NCBI GenBank assembly: GCA_939800445.1
Contig: CALNGU010000001.1
Coordinates: forward strand, 1-64,000
Length of the DNA stretch: 64,000 nt
Source of the DNA: an uncultured Bacteroidaceae bacterium
GTDB taxonomy: Bacteria; Bacteroidota; Bacteroidia; Bacteroidales; Bacteroidaceae
Reading direction: 5' to 3'
Part shown: piece by piece, positions 17,239-26,265 of the stretch
How the letters are laid out: each line of letters starts with the position of its first letter
How positions within the stretch are numbered: position 1 is the first letter of the stretch
Notes under the pieces: generated by a model
What the model saw: the letters and a program-made list of their open reading frames with translations, nothing else
What the model was told of the DNA's origin: nothing
The model's database searches: none
Made by a program: the position numbers and the translations under genes

Positions 17239-20202
17239 TCAATCCTCCAACGCCTCGTAAATGATGTCCTGGATTTTGCTCCTGATGCCGAGCTTGGCAA
17301 GTTTGTTTGTCAGACCGTCAGGGTAGACACGGTTGCTCAGGAAGATATAAATCAAATCATTGGCAGGGTCAACCCACACGCACGTGCCGGTGAACCCGGT
17401 GTGACCGTAGACACCGCCCGGCGTGAGCGGCGAGCAGGGACTTTTGCGGTTGTCCCCCTCGTAGGAGCGGTCAAACCCGAGCCCACGGCGGCTGATGCCC
17501 GACTTGGCAGTCGTGAACAGGCGGCAAGTTGGCAACGACAGGTAAGTCCTCCCGTCAAAAGTGCCGCCCGCAAGAATCATCTGGTAGATGCGTGCCAGCT
17601 CTTCCGCCGTTGAAAACATCCCGGCATTCCCCGACACACCGCCAAAAAAGGCTGCCGAATCATCGTGCACATAGCCTTGCAACCGCCCGCGATGCAGGAA
17701 GTCGTCGGTGACGGTCGGCACAATCTTGCTGGCAGGATAGTGCTGCAAGGGGTTGAAGAACGTGCGCCGCAGCCCCAGAGGGTAGAAAAATTCACGGTTG
17801 AGGTAGGTGTCCATCGGCTCACCGGTTATCGCCTCGACAATCTCCTTGAGAAGAATGAAGCCGACACAACTGTAGGAATATCTTTTTGAGCGCAACTTAG
17901 AGTCCGCTATCATCTGGAGTGCCTTGGCGCGATATGCGTCATTGACGAACATACCCTCAGCCACTTGCCAACGAAAGTCTCGGTTGTAATGGCGGCCAAG
18001 ATAAGCCTCATCATAGTCGAAATCTGACGGGACGTAGAGATTCCTCCCTATCCGCCTGCCATGCGCCCCATCACGGCGGTAGGAATAAAAGGGGGCGGTG
18101 AACGAAGCACTGTCCAACGCCGCCGCGAAGAACGGCAACGACGGCATCAGCCCCGACTCGTGGAACAGCAGGCTGCGGATGGTGATGTCCTCCTTGTCCG
18201 ACCCTTTGAGCCATGGCAAGTAGTCAACGACACGGTCATCCAGCTTGAGCCGCCATTGGTCATAGAGTTTCATGACCGCCAGCAACGTGCCTGATGTCTT
18301 GGTCATAGAGGCGATGTCGTATATGTCATCAAACCTCACAAGGCGGCTGTCACCGTATTCATGCGTGCCAAAACATTTGTCATAGACTGGTTTGCCGTGC
18401 CTCATGACGAGGATTTGGCAACCTGGATAGGCTTGCTCGGTTATTCCCCACACGGCGACCGAGTCGATGCGGGCCAAAACGTCGGACGACATACCCACGT
18501 CCTCCGCCCTCACCTGCCGCTCGGTCAGGTCAGGCAGGAGGTCAAGGCCTGCCCCACCCCTGGCAACACCCGGGATTGTCATCGACAGCCTGCCATCAGC
18601 ACGTTCCAACCCACAGATGACACGGGCGGTGTGCTGCTGCACATAGTCTTCGGCAACGTGGGACAAAACCATGGCGGAGGATGCCGGTGCTGCTTGCTTC
18701 CATTTTTCCACTTCTTTCATCGAGGTGAAAAAGACAAAGACTTTCGATGATTTCGGGATTTGCTTCAAAGCCTGCAACGCCCATGATGGGGTGGAGGCTG
18801 ATATGGGTACTATGACAGTCGGATAAGCCTGCAATGCCTCCGCTTTGGCATTGAACGAGGCGAGCGACGAGAACGCATACACATCGACATTGGCAAGCTC
18901 ATCCATCTCACTTGCAAACGGTTTGACCGCTGCATCAAAGCGTACCACCGCCACCGCCTGCCCTTGCCGCATGACGGGAAGCCGCCCGTAGTTGTCGCTG
19001 ACGACTGTCACCGCCGCCTTGTGCAAGCGTTGCATCAACTGACGGGACGCATCGTTGACAATGCGGTCGTAGAGACCAGCCGCATCGATCTCCTTTTTGT
19101 CCTGCACACCCATCAGGAACTTGAAGGCAAGCACTTTCCTGCATTTCGCATCCAGCTCGGCGGCCAAAGCCTTGTCATGCCGCGCCGCATGGACGACTGC
19201 ATCAAGTTGCGGTTTGACGGGGACGGGGGAAAGCACTACATCGTTCCCAGCCTGCAAGGCTTTGAGGCAGACGTTCTCAAATCCGGCAACGCCTTTCATC
19301 GCCAACGCGTCGGTGAACACGAGCCATCTGAATCCTATGTCGTCGCGCAAGACATCTGACACCGGGCGCGACAGCGATGACGGCAAACCCGGCGTTGGGT
19401 CGATGGCAGGCACAGAGATATGCCCCACCATCACGCCATGAAGCCCGGCTGCGACAGCTTGCCTGAAAGGGTACATCTCAATGCTGTCAAGCCTGGAGCG
19501 GTCGTGTGCGACCTTGGGAAGAGCCTTGTGCGAATCAATCGATGTGTCCCCATGGCCTGGGAAGTGCTTGAGCACCGACAAGACTCCGGCACCCTCAAGC
19601 CCCGAGGCAAAGGCAACCGCCTTGTCCGCCACCCTGGCGCGGTCTTCGCCAAAAGAGCGTGTGCCGATGACCGGGTTTGCCGGGTTGGTGTTGACATCGG
19701 CGACAGGCGCAAAGTCTATGTCCACACCGATAGCCTTGCATTGCCGTCCGACCTCACGACCGAGTTCCTTTATCAAATCGTTATCCGCGATGCAGCCCAG
19801 CACGGCATTGCGCGGGAAGGATGGCACCGACTTAATCCTCATCCCGAGCCCCCACTCGCCGTCAAAACCTATCATGGCAGGGGTCTTGGCGAGGCGGACT
19901 ACCATGTTGTTCATGGCGAGATGCTCCTCAAGCGTGCCTCCGGAGAAGTATATTCCACCCAGCTTCATGTGCTCGATGTAATCGCGCACGGCCTTGCGGT
20001 TGGCATCGTTCTGCTGCGGGGCGACATTGACCATAAACAATTGGGCAATCCGTTCACGGTGCGACATCCCGTCCATGACCGAATCCGCCCATTGCAGCGC
20101 ACGCTCATAGTGCTGCGGCGAGGTGTCTATCCCCTGAGCAACAGCCGCCGCCAACGAGATGAGGGAAGCCAACAGGAAGGCAAACAATGATTTTGCTCTC
20201 AT
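17239..20202 (-). CDS. GH3 beta-N-acetylhexosaminidase fused to a serine beta-lactamase-like domain
   Basis: A 987-residue exported protein (signal peptide, residues 1-22). The N-terminal GH3 domain (about 30-390) has the NagZ-type loop KHFPGHGDTSIDSHK; a GH3 C-terminal domain follows to about 570. The last 400 residues are a penicillin-binding-protein/beta-lactamase fold with SMTK (nucleophile Ser near 632), YSCVGF and HTGFTG. The two parts suggest peptidoglycan recycling or remodelling in the periplasm: sugar cleavage plus peptide hydrolysis or sensing. It starts 6 bases after the 5'-nucleotidase gene and is last in that operon. Confidence 0.9.
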   Translation of the reverse strand: MRAKSLFAFLLASLISLAAAVAQGIDTSPQHYERALQWADSVMDGMSHRERIAQLFMVNVAPQQNDANRKAVRDYIEHMKLGGIYFSGGTLEEHLAMNNMVVRLAKTPAMIGFDGEWGLGMRIKSVPSFPRNAVLGCIADNDLIKELGREVGRQCKAIGVDIDFAPVADVNTNPANPVIGTRSFGEDRARVADKAVAFASGLEGAGVLSVLKHFPGHGDTSIDSHKALPKVAHDRSRLDSIEMYPFRQAVAAGLHGVMVGHISVPAIDPTPGLPSSLSRPVSDVLRDDIGFRWLVFTDALAMKGVAGFENVCLKALQAGNDVVLSPVPVKPQLDAVVHAARHDKALAAELDAKCRKVLAFKFLMGVQDKKEIDAAGLYDRIVNDASRQLMQRLHKAAVTVVSDNYGRLPVMRQGQAVAVVRFDAAVKPFASEMDELANVDVYAFSSLASFNAKAEALQAYPTVIVPISASTPSWALQALKQIPKSSKVFVFFTSMKEVEKWKQAAPASSAMVLSHVAEDYVQQHTARVICGLERADGRLSMTIPGVARGGAGLDLLPDLTERQVRAEDVGMSSDVLARIDSVAVWGITEQAYPGCQILVMRHGKPVYDKCFGTHEYGDSRLVRFDDIYDIASMTKTSGTLLAVMKLYDQWRLKLDDRVVDYLPWLKGSDKEDITIRSLLFHESGLMPSLPFFAAALDSASFTAPFYSYRRDGAHGRRIGRNLYVPSDFDYDEAYLGRHYNRDFRWQVAEGMFVNDAYRAKALQMIADSKLRSKRYSYSCVGFILLKEIVEAITGEPMDTYLNREFFYPLGLRRTFFNPLQHYPASKIVPTVTDDFLHRGRLQGYVHDDSAAFFGGVSGNAGMFSTAEELARIYQMILAGGTFDGRTYLSLPTCRLFTTAKSGISRRGLGFDRSYEGDNRKSPCSPLTPGGVYGHTGFTGTCVWVDPANDLIYIFLSNRVYPDGLTNKLAKLGIRSKIQDIIYEALED

Positions 20203-20208
20203 GGCCGG

Positions 20209-21093
20209 TTATTTTTTCTCAAATTTAAGGTCGAAACGCCCGGCATATACCCCGTTCTTGCCCAGTTGCATGACTGGCACGGCACGTCCCTCGGCGTTTT
20301 CGACATACTCGGGTGCCGCCATATAGGTGTGGGAATGACCGCCCAGCACCAAATCGATGCTCGAAGTGCTGCCGACCAATTCACGGTCACAATAGGGAAG
20401 GTTGGCCGAACAGTCCATGCCAAGGTGCGACAGGCAGATGACAACGTCACAACGCTTGCGCTCCTTCAGATAACGCGCCGTGCGCTCTGCTATGCCATAG
20501 GGCGGGACAAACTTCATCCCCTCATAATTCTTCGCCTGCACCAGCCCGTCGGGACAAGCCCCGAGACCGATGACACCGATGCGCAGGCCAGCTTTCTTTA
20601 TAATGAGATATGGTTTCACCAGACGGCGCAACTTGGTGCGGGAGAAGTCATAGTTGGTGCATACGAAAGGGAAGTCGGCCTCCTCCATCAATTCCTTCAA
20701 ATTGTCCAGACCGAAATCAAACTCATGGTTGCCCAAAGTTGCCGCGTCATAGCCCATCTCGTTCATCAGCTCCACCTCTACCTCGCCCTTGAACACCGAA
20801 TAGAAAGGCGTGCCTTGGGAGAAGTCACCGCAGTCAAACAGCAAAACATTCTCCTTCTCCGTACGCACCTGGGAAAAATAAGCATTGCGGCGTGCCGCCC
20901 CTCCCATGTCAGGATAGGACGGGTCGGTGGCATCGAATGGCTCTATGCGGCTGTGCGTGTCGTTAGTGTGGAGGATAGTCAGCTCGACAACCTGCGCCAC
21001 CGACGGCACTGCGGGTGACATGGCAAGCAAGACCAGCGGCAGGATGACGCGACTGCATACGTCGCGGGAAAAACAGTTCAGCATAACATTCAT
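20209..21093 (-). CDS. 5'-nucleotidase/2',3'-cyclic phosphodiesterase family metallophosphatase domain
   Basis: A 294-residue exported protein with the catalytic half of the UshA-type 5'-nucleotidase: ILHTNDTHSRI, FDCGDFSQGTPFY, LGNHEFDFGLDN and GGHSHTY supply the two-metal site. The C-terminal substrate-binding domain usual for UshA is absent here and is encoded by the gene directly upstream. Probably periplasmic; it would release phosphate from nucleotides. A signal sequence covers about residues 1-34. Confidence 0.9.
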   Translation of the reverse strand: MNVMLNCFSRDVCSRVILPLVLLAMSPAVPSVAQVVELTILHTNDTHSRIEPFDATDPSYPDMGGAARRNAYFSQVRTEKENVLLFDCGDFSQGTPFYSVFKGEVEVELMNEMGYDAATLGNHEFDFGLDNLKELMEEADFPFVCTNYDFSRTKLRRLVKPYLIIKKAGLRIGVIGLGACPDGLVQAKNYEGMKFVPPYGIAERTARYLKERKRCDVVICLSHLGMDCSANLPYCDRELVGSTSSIDLVLGGHSHTYMAAPEYVENAEGRAVPVMQLGKNGVYAGRFDLKFEKK

Positions 21094-21105
21094 ATAATAT
21101 AATGG

Positions 21106-21885
21106 TCACTTGACGAATATCCGCCTGTCGGTCTTCGGCTGCACCGCCTTGCCGTCGGCGGCAAGAGCGGTGACGTGGCGGATGAAGACATCCCTGAAGA
21201 GTTCGTCGTCGGGATAAACCGCACGGGTCGCACGTTTGAACGCCGCCATCCCGTCGTTGCCCTCAGCCACATAGTCAATCGTCACCACGCGGTAGGTCGC
21301 ATCGGCATCCACCTCGCGTCCCCCGACCGTCGCGTCCAGCAAGCCGCCGTCACGCGAGACGGTCAGCCGCACCTCGGCACTCACCCCTTCGCCGCCGAGC
21401 CGCGCAATCTGCCCGAACAGTTCGGCGACCGCCGTGCCCGGCATATCGACGATGCAGAGCGTGTTCTCGAATGGCAATATCTCAAACGCCGTGCCCACCG
21501 TGATTTCCCCCTCGGGCAAATCCTTGCGCAACCCGCCGACGTTGATGACGGCAAACGCCACAGCAGGGTCAAGCCTGCGTCCCTCGTCCATCACCATGTC
21601 GGCCACCGTGTTGGCCAGCACGTTGTAGTCGCGCCCGACCTCGCACCGCATTGTCGCGGCAGACGAGCCTATGACGGGCGACATCTCCTCCACGAGGTCT
21701 TCCTTGAAATCCTCAATCTCCTCGACCATGTCGTCATCGACGAAAAGGTCAAACGTCGAATCCATGGCCACCCGCCCCCCGTCCACGCCGACGAGTGCAT
21801 AGCCCGTGCGGCACGACACCGCCACCAGCGACAGCAGGATGAAAGGGAGCAGCCAAGCTGAAAACTTGCGCATAAGGTCAATCAT
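21106..21885 (-). CDS. 5'-nucleotidase C-terminal domain lipoprotein
   Basis: A protein of about 259 residues that matches the substrate-binding C-terminal domain of 5'-nucleotidases (VAFAVINVGGLRKDLPEGEI, VGTAFEILPFENTLCIVDM, and TYRVVTIDYVAEGNDGM). It starts at ATG 21885, or 21873 in MRKFSAW, and has a lipobox (SLVAVSCRTG). The open frame continues back to 22092, but a consensus promoter at 21901-21932 rules out that longer start. It is the first gene of the operon, placed before the catalytic-domain gene, with a 12-base gap. Confidence 0.88.
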   Translation of the reverse strand: MIDLMRKFSAWLLPFILLSLVAVSCRTGYALVGVDGGRVAMDSTFDLFVDDDMVEEIEDFKEDLVEEMSPVIGSSAATMRCEVGRDYNVLANTVADMVMDEGRRLDPAVAFAVINVGGLRKDLPEGEITVGTAFEILPFENTLCIVDMPGTAVAELFGQIARLGGEGVSAEVRLTVSRDGGLLDATVGGREVDADATYRVVTIDYVAEGNDGMAAFKRATRAVYPDDELFRDVFIRHVTALAADGKAVQPKTDRRIFVK

Positions 21886-21900
21886 TGTCAGTAAGTGGCA

Positions 21901-21932
21901 CAAAACTAAGTAATCCCAGCATACCTGGCAAA
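21901..21932 (-). promoter_or_regulatory. Promoter of the 5'-nucleotidase/GH3 operon
   Basis: On the minus strand TTTG (21932-21929), 20 bases and TAGTTTTG (21908-21901). This decides the start of the first gene. Confidence 0.8.
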
Positions 21933-22128
21933 TTATTAACGCCCGCCTCCCCGCCGGCGCGGCTCGCCGTGAAAAATGGCAGAGCAGCGGCAGAAAAACA
22001 CGGCAAGTCTTTGCCAACTCGCAAATAATCACTTCCTTTGCAGCACTTTTGTCGCAACCTCTGCCAATCAAGTCCAAAGGCAAAGCCGGCACGTTGCGTA
22101 GTTAATGACGAATAAAACAAACGAAATT

Positions 22129-22506
22129 ATGAAAATGGACTTTATCAAAGTTGCAGAAGAGGCATTCGCCACTGCAAAAGAACTGCCCGAATTCAAGGCA
22201 GGCGACACCGTAACAGTAGACTACCGCATCACCGAGGGTAACAAAGAGCGTATCCAATCCTACCGTGGCGTGGTCATCAAAATCAGCGGACAAGGCGACA
22301 AGAAGCGTTTCACCGTGCGCAAGATGTCAGGCAGCGTAGGCGTCGAGAGGATTTTCCCGATGGATTCACCGTTCATAGACAAAGTGACGGTCAACAAGAT
22401 CGGTAAAGTGCGCCGCGCAAAACTCTACTACCTCCGCAAACTCACGGGCAAAAAGGCTCGCATCAAGGAGAAAAGGACAAACAGCGCTACTCCAAAAGAG
22501 CAATAA
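22129..22506 (+). CDS. rplS: 50S ribosomal protein L19
   Basis: A 125-residue protein from ATG 22129 (MKMDFIKVAEE). The in-frame ATG at 22105 adds eight residues absent from the family. The L19 core is visible in FKAGDTVTVDYRI, IQSYRGVVIKISG, RKMSGSVGVERIFP and RRAKLYYLRKLTGKKARIKE. L19 lies at the subunit interface. Here it stands alone, without rimM, trmD or rpsP, and is followed by its own terminator. Confidence 0.97.
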   Translation: MKMDFIKVAEEAFATAKELPEFKAGDTVTVDYRITEGNKERIQSYRGVVIKISGQGDKKRFTVRKMSGSVGVERIFPMDSPFIDKVTVNKIGKVRRAKLYYLRKLTGKKARIKEKRTNSATPKEQ

Positions 22507-22530
22507 CACCCAAATTCATGATAAATGCGA

Positions 22531-22559
22531 GGGGATGGTCAAGGCCATTCCCTTTTTTG
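22531..22559 (+). terminator. Terminator of rplS
   Basis: GGGGATGG pairs with CCATTCCC (one G-U pair), followed by TTTTTT. Confidence 0.8.
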
Positions 22560-22699
22560 TTTCCACCCGCACCGTCCCGCCTCACGCCCACAGCACCACG
22601 GCACGCCTGCTTGACTGGCGGCACATAGACGCAACAGGCAAGCCCGCGGGGCAAACACGGCAAGGGGAAAAACCATAAGCGTGCGGAGAAAAACCACAT

Positions 22700-22905
22700 C
22701 AGGCCAGACATAAACTTGCATACCTCGGCGAGCAAAGTAAAAACAAAAGTTTTGAACGGTCATTCAAAAGTTTTGTTTATATAAACAAAAGTTCTGAATA
22801 TTAAAACAAAACTTTTGTTTTTACTTTACTCACCGAGACATGGAACTTTGCACGGCGGGCAGTCGAGGTTTATGCCTGACATCAACGGCTTTGCCCCTCA
22901 TGGCA
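22700..22905. repeat. Dispersed palindromic intergenic element, copy 2
   Basis: CTCGGCGAGCAAAGTAA (from 22725) and TTTACTTTACTCACCGAG (to 22837) are inverted copies. Inside them the arm at 22734-22754 is exactly self-complementary to 22807-22827. The centre is GTTTATATAAAC. After the right arm the CACGGCGGG and GACATCAACGG blocks are related to copies 1 and 4. The element fills most of the gap between rplS and the GNAT gene, and the rest of 22560-23090 holds no gene. Confidence 0.85.
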
Positions 22906-23090
22906 TCCGGGCAGATGGCGGGGGCATCGCCCGTGGGACGGCGGGCTTGCATCCACGACAGGCACAAAAAACAGGCGGGGCTGCGCCTCGCCTGCTTTCA
23001 TGTCCTGATGCCTCGCGTGTGCGGCAGTGCGCCGGGCGGAGGGGACACCATATTTATATAGAGGGTCACAGGGGGCGTGCCGCCCGCCGC

Positions 23091-24224
23091 TCACCCTATC
23101 GGCTTGACGTAGGAACGCCGACGCTTGTGCAACTGTTGGTCGAAGTACTGCCACTGCGACTGCACCTTGGCATTGGCAGCCAGTTCGGGGTTGGTCTCGG
23201 CATACTGCACGCCCTTGCGCTGGTAGATGGGGATGAGGTCGGTGAACAGCAGCGCGTTGACCCCCTTGCCCTGGTAGTCGGGGTGTACGGCGACGAGGAG
23301 GAAGTCTATGACCTTGGGTTTGCTGATGAACAGTGCCTTGAGCAGGTGCCACCAACCGAAGGGGAAGTACCGCCCCTTGGCCTTTTGCAAAGCGACCGAC
23401 AGCGACGGCATCGTGATGCCTACTCCCACGAGCTTGCCCTCGGCATCGGTGATGAGGGTCAGGAAGTCGAGGTCAAGGATGGGCAGATAGGTCTTGATGT
23501 AGAGCTGGACCTGGCGGGGCGACAGCTCGGAGAAGCCGTAGAGGTCGCGGTAGGCCAGGTTCATGAGGTCAAAGATTTGCTGGCCGTAGTCCTTGGCAAT
23601 CCGCTTGCCCGACTTGTACTTTTTGACTTGCAGGTTGTACTTCTTCTTGACAATCTCGGCGATGCGCAGGTGCTTTTCGGGGATGGCATCGGGGACGAAG
23701 ACTTTCATCTCGACCCACTCGGCATCTTGCCCGAAGCCCATGCGCTCGATGTGGCGGCTGTAATATTCGTAATTGTACGTCGCCGACATCGTGCCCAGCT
23801 GGTCGAAGCCCTCAACGAGCATCCCCTCTGGGTCGAAATCGGTGAAGCCCAACGGTCCGACCACCTCGGTCATGCCCCGCTGGCTGCCCCACTGCTCGAC
23901 CGCCGCAATCAACGCTGACGAGACTTGCTCGTCGTCGATGAAGTCTATCCAGCCGAAGCGGACTTGCCGCTTCCCCCACCGCTCGTTGGCACGGCGGTTG
24001 ATGATGGCTGCCACGCGGCCGACGAGGCGGCCGTCTTTGTAGGCGAGGAAGTAGTCGGCTTCGCAGAACTCGAATGCGGGGTTCTTGTCCTTGGACAGCG
24101 TGGCGACCATGTCGGAATAGAGTTCGGGCACGGCATAGGGGCTGTCTTTGTAGAGTTGGTAGTTGAAGCGGATGAATTTGCGCAAGTCGCCGCGTGTGGC
24201 GACTTTTCTGATTTCGATTGCCAT
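23091..24224 (-). CDS. GNAT-fold acetyltransferase-like protein
   Basis: A 377-residue soluble protein common in Bacteroidota. The first part has PYAVPELYSDMVATLSKDKNP and ADYFLAYKDGRLVGRVAAIINRR, and the last part has DFLLVAVHPDYQGKGVNALLFTDL, which holds the acetyl-CoA pyrophosphate loop (Q-x-G-K-G). The protein therefore seems to have two GNAT-like halves. The substrate is unknown. It is monocistronic, with a clear promoter. Confidence 0.85.
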   Translation of the reverse strand: MAIEIRKVATRGDLRKFIRFNYQLYKDSPYAVPELYSDMVATLSKDKNPAFEFCEADYFLAYKDGRLVGRVAAIINRRANERWGKRQVRFGWIDFIDDEQVSSALIAAVEQWGSQRGMTEVVGPLGFTDFDPEGMLVEGFDQLGTMSATYNYEYYSRHIERMGFGQDAEWVEMKVFVPDAIPEKHLRIAEIVKKKYNLQVKKYKSGKRIAKDYGQQIFDLMNLAYRDLYGFSELSPRQVQLYIKTYLPILDLDFLTLITDAEGKLVGVGITMPSLSVALQKAKGRYFPFGWWHLLKALFISKPKVIDFLLVAVHPDYQGKGVNALLFTDLIPIYQRKGVQYAETNPELAANAKVQSQWQYFDQQLHKRRRSYVKPIG

Positions 24225-24311
24225 TGTCTTACATTAATTTCACATCATGCGGCACGGGACTGCCGTCGGAATGATGCAGGGGCGCGAAGACCCGTATTTC
24301 ATTAAACAGTG

Positions 24312-24343
24312 CAAAGTTAGGTCAAAAATCCATTTATATCAAA
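24312..24343 (-). promoter_or_regulatory. Promoter of the GNAT gene
   Basis: On the minus strand TTTG (24343-24340), 20 bases and TAACTTTG (24319-24312). The leader would be about 80 bases long. Confidence 0.8.
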
Positions 24344-24438
24344 AACCGCCGCACATTATGATGACAAACGGGCGGCGCGAGGGGGCAAAACGGATTATTT
24401 TGGATAGTTTTGCAGCACACTAACGACAAAAAGACAAA

Positions 24439-25047
24439 ATGCTGTTGCCATTCCTTGACGAAAACGAGATTGAGGCGGGCTGCGACGAGGCAGGACGCGG
24501 CTGCTTGTGCGGGCCGGTATTCGCCGCAGCGGTAATCCTGCCGCATGACTTCCGCAATGAATTGCTCAACGACTCCAAACAACTGACCGAAAGGCAACGC
24601 TACGCCCTGCGGGAGGTCGTGGAGAGGGAAGCGGTGGCATTCGGCGTGGCATCGGTGTCAAACGAGGAAATCGACCGCATCAACATCCTCAACGCGTCGA
24701 TACTCGCCATGCACCGCGCGCTGGATTTGCTGCAGGTGCGCCCGACATCGGTGCTCGTTGACGGCAACCGGTTTAAGCCCTACAGCGACATAGCACACAG
24801 GACGATAGTGAAAGGGGACGGGAAATATGCGTCAATCGCCGCCGCGTCGGTGCTGGCCAAGACCTACCGCGACGACTATATGGACAAGCTGGACAAGGAT
24901 TTCCCCCAATACGGATGGGGGAAGAACAAAGGCTACCCGACAAGGCAGCACCGCGCTGCCATCGCCGAGTGGGGCGTGACGAAGCACCACAGGCTGAGCT
25001 TCAATCTTTCAGGTGGAATCCTTCTAAGGTTTGAAGACGGGAACTGA
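24439..25047 (+). CDS. rnhB: Ribonuclease HII
   Basis: A 202-residue enzyme. RNase HII motifs are [20 protein letters not shown]-like near residue 13 (the DEAGRG motif), [18 protein letters not shown]-like SVLVDGNRF, and [15 protein letters not shown]. It removes ribonucleotides from DNA. A -7 element TAGTTTTG lies at 24405-24412. The last 47 bases overlap the 3' end of the convergent regulator gene. Confidence 0.96.
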   Translation: MLLPFLDENEIEAGCDEAGRGCLCGPVFAAAVILPHDFRNELLNDSKQLTERQRYALREVVEREAVAFGVASVSNEEIDRINILNASILAMHRALDLLQVRPTSVLVDGNRFKPYSDIAHRTIVKGDGKYASIAAASVLAKTYRDDYMDKLDKDFPQYGWGKNKGYPTRQHRAAIAEWGVTKHHRLSFNLSGGILLRFEDGN

Positions 25048-25417
25048 TGAGTTCCAAGCGGTCTTCCAGGCGTGAGATGTCCTGGATGACTTTATCCTTG
25101 TATTCCTTGTTTTGGACTATCATTTCCGAAATCATCTTCTCAAGGGATGTCGGCAGCACGAGATTGTTGCGCTGCGTGCCCGGGTCGGTGTCTATCGCGC
25201 TGTCTGACGACGAGAGGAGACGCATGGCGAGCTCCTGCTCTGGCATACCGAAAATCTCTGCCAACCGCCTGATGCGGGTCAAGGTCAGGTCGGTCTCACC
25301 GTACTCAATCTTGCAATACGCGCTTGTAGAGATACACAACAAGTCGGCCATGTGGTCCTGGGTTATGTTGTGTTCCATCCTGAGCATTTGTATGCGCTTC
25401 CCTACTTTCTTCTTCAT
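25001..25417 (-). CDS. XRE-family helix-turn-helix regulator
   Basis: A protein of about 138 residues from ATG 25417 ([12 protein letters not shown]). Residues 5-60 are an XRE/Cro HTH ([39 protein letters not shown]). The C-terminal part (about 85-138) is predicted to be coiled ([27 protein letters not shown]), probably for dimer formation. The frame extends to 25465 but lacks support there. The gene overlaps rnhB tail to tail by 47 bases. Confidence 0.88.
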   Translation of the reverse strand: MKKKVGKRIQMLRMEHNITQDHMADLLCISTSAYCKIEYGETDLTLTRIRRLAEIFGMPEQELAMRLLSSSDSAIDTDPGTQRNNLVLPTSLEKMISEMIVQNKEYKDKVIQDISRLEDRLELISSRLQTLEGFHLKD

Positions 25418-25570
25418 AGCATCCACTATAAAATACATTTGTACTGTCCCAAAATCCTGAAGCACCTGCCGACGCAGTGGCGACTAAGCGCGTCTGCCAC
25501 ATTCCCATGCGGTCCAGTGCATCGCCATAAGCAGTCAATGTGCATCATAATTTGGTATGTTTTCTCTCGA

Positions 25571-25600
25571 CAAATATAGTAACAATTCATAACACTCAAA
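25571..25600 (-). promoter_or_regulatory. Promoter of the XRE regulator
   Basis: On the minus strand TTTG (25600-25597), 18 bases and TATATTTG (25578-25571). The leader is about 145 bases. The rest of 25418-25758 holds no gene. Confidence 0.7.
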
Positions 25601-25758
25601 ATATGTGTCCAAAAAGTCACTACTTGTGGTGAAACTACCAATCATCTTGGGACACGGAGTGAATAGCAACAAGCTACGTGCAAAGATGCCCTCCCAACAC
25701 GGCCGCACCCGACCGACGGATAGGAGGAAAGCCATGAACAGTATGTCCAGCCCCGTGT

Positions 25759-26262
25759 TTAAAAATCCAAATCCAGCAGCACCACACGCCCTGCCTCGAG
25801 CGAAGCTGGAACGTCAATAACCCTCTGGTTGGCACTGCCCCGGAACAAAAGGGTCTCGTCGCGCAGGCTCTCGACATAGCGGCCATCGACCAGCACGTCC
25901 ACTGACCTGAGCAAGCGGACAGTGCGCTCGTCACCCAGCAATGCCTCGTAGGTGAAGCCTGTGTAGCACCATATCGTCTTGCTGGTGCGTGCCTTGATTG
26001 CCTCGGCCAGTTCTGCAAAGCCTTCGGGCTGGAACATGGGGTCGCCTCCGCTGAACGTCACGTCGGCAAAGTCGTCGGCCATGACCCGCGAGAGCAGGTC
26101 ATCGACCGGCATCATGCGTCCATTTGCCATGTTCCACGACTGGGGGTTGTGGCAACCGGGGCAGGCATTGGGACAACCGGCAGCATATATGGCCGTGCGG
26201 AATCCTGGGCCATCGACAGTGGTGTCATCCACGATGTCGAGGATGGACAATCTCGCCGCCAT
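25759..26262 (-). CDS. nrdG: Anaerobic ribonucleotide reductase activating protein
   Basis: A 167-residue radical-SAM activase. The iron-sulfur motif CPNACPGC (Cys30, Cys34 and Cys37) follows the AGxPN pattern, and VTFSGGDPMFQ is the SAM-binding GGE-like motif. It creates the glycyl radical in NrdD. It starts 3 bases after the stop of nrdD, so the two are translated from one message. Confidence 0.96.
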   Translation of the reverse strand: MAARLSILDIVDDTTVDGPGFRTAIYAAGCPNACPGCHNPQSWNMANGRMMPVDDLLSRVMADDFADVTFSGGDPMFQPEGFAELAEAIKARTSKTIWCYTGFTYEALLGDERTVRLLRSVDVLVDGRYVESLRDETLLFRGSANQRVIDVPASLEAGRVVLLDLDF

Positions 26263-26265
26263 GGC

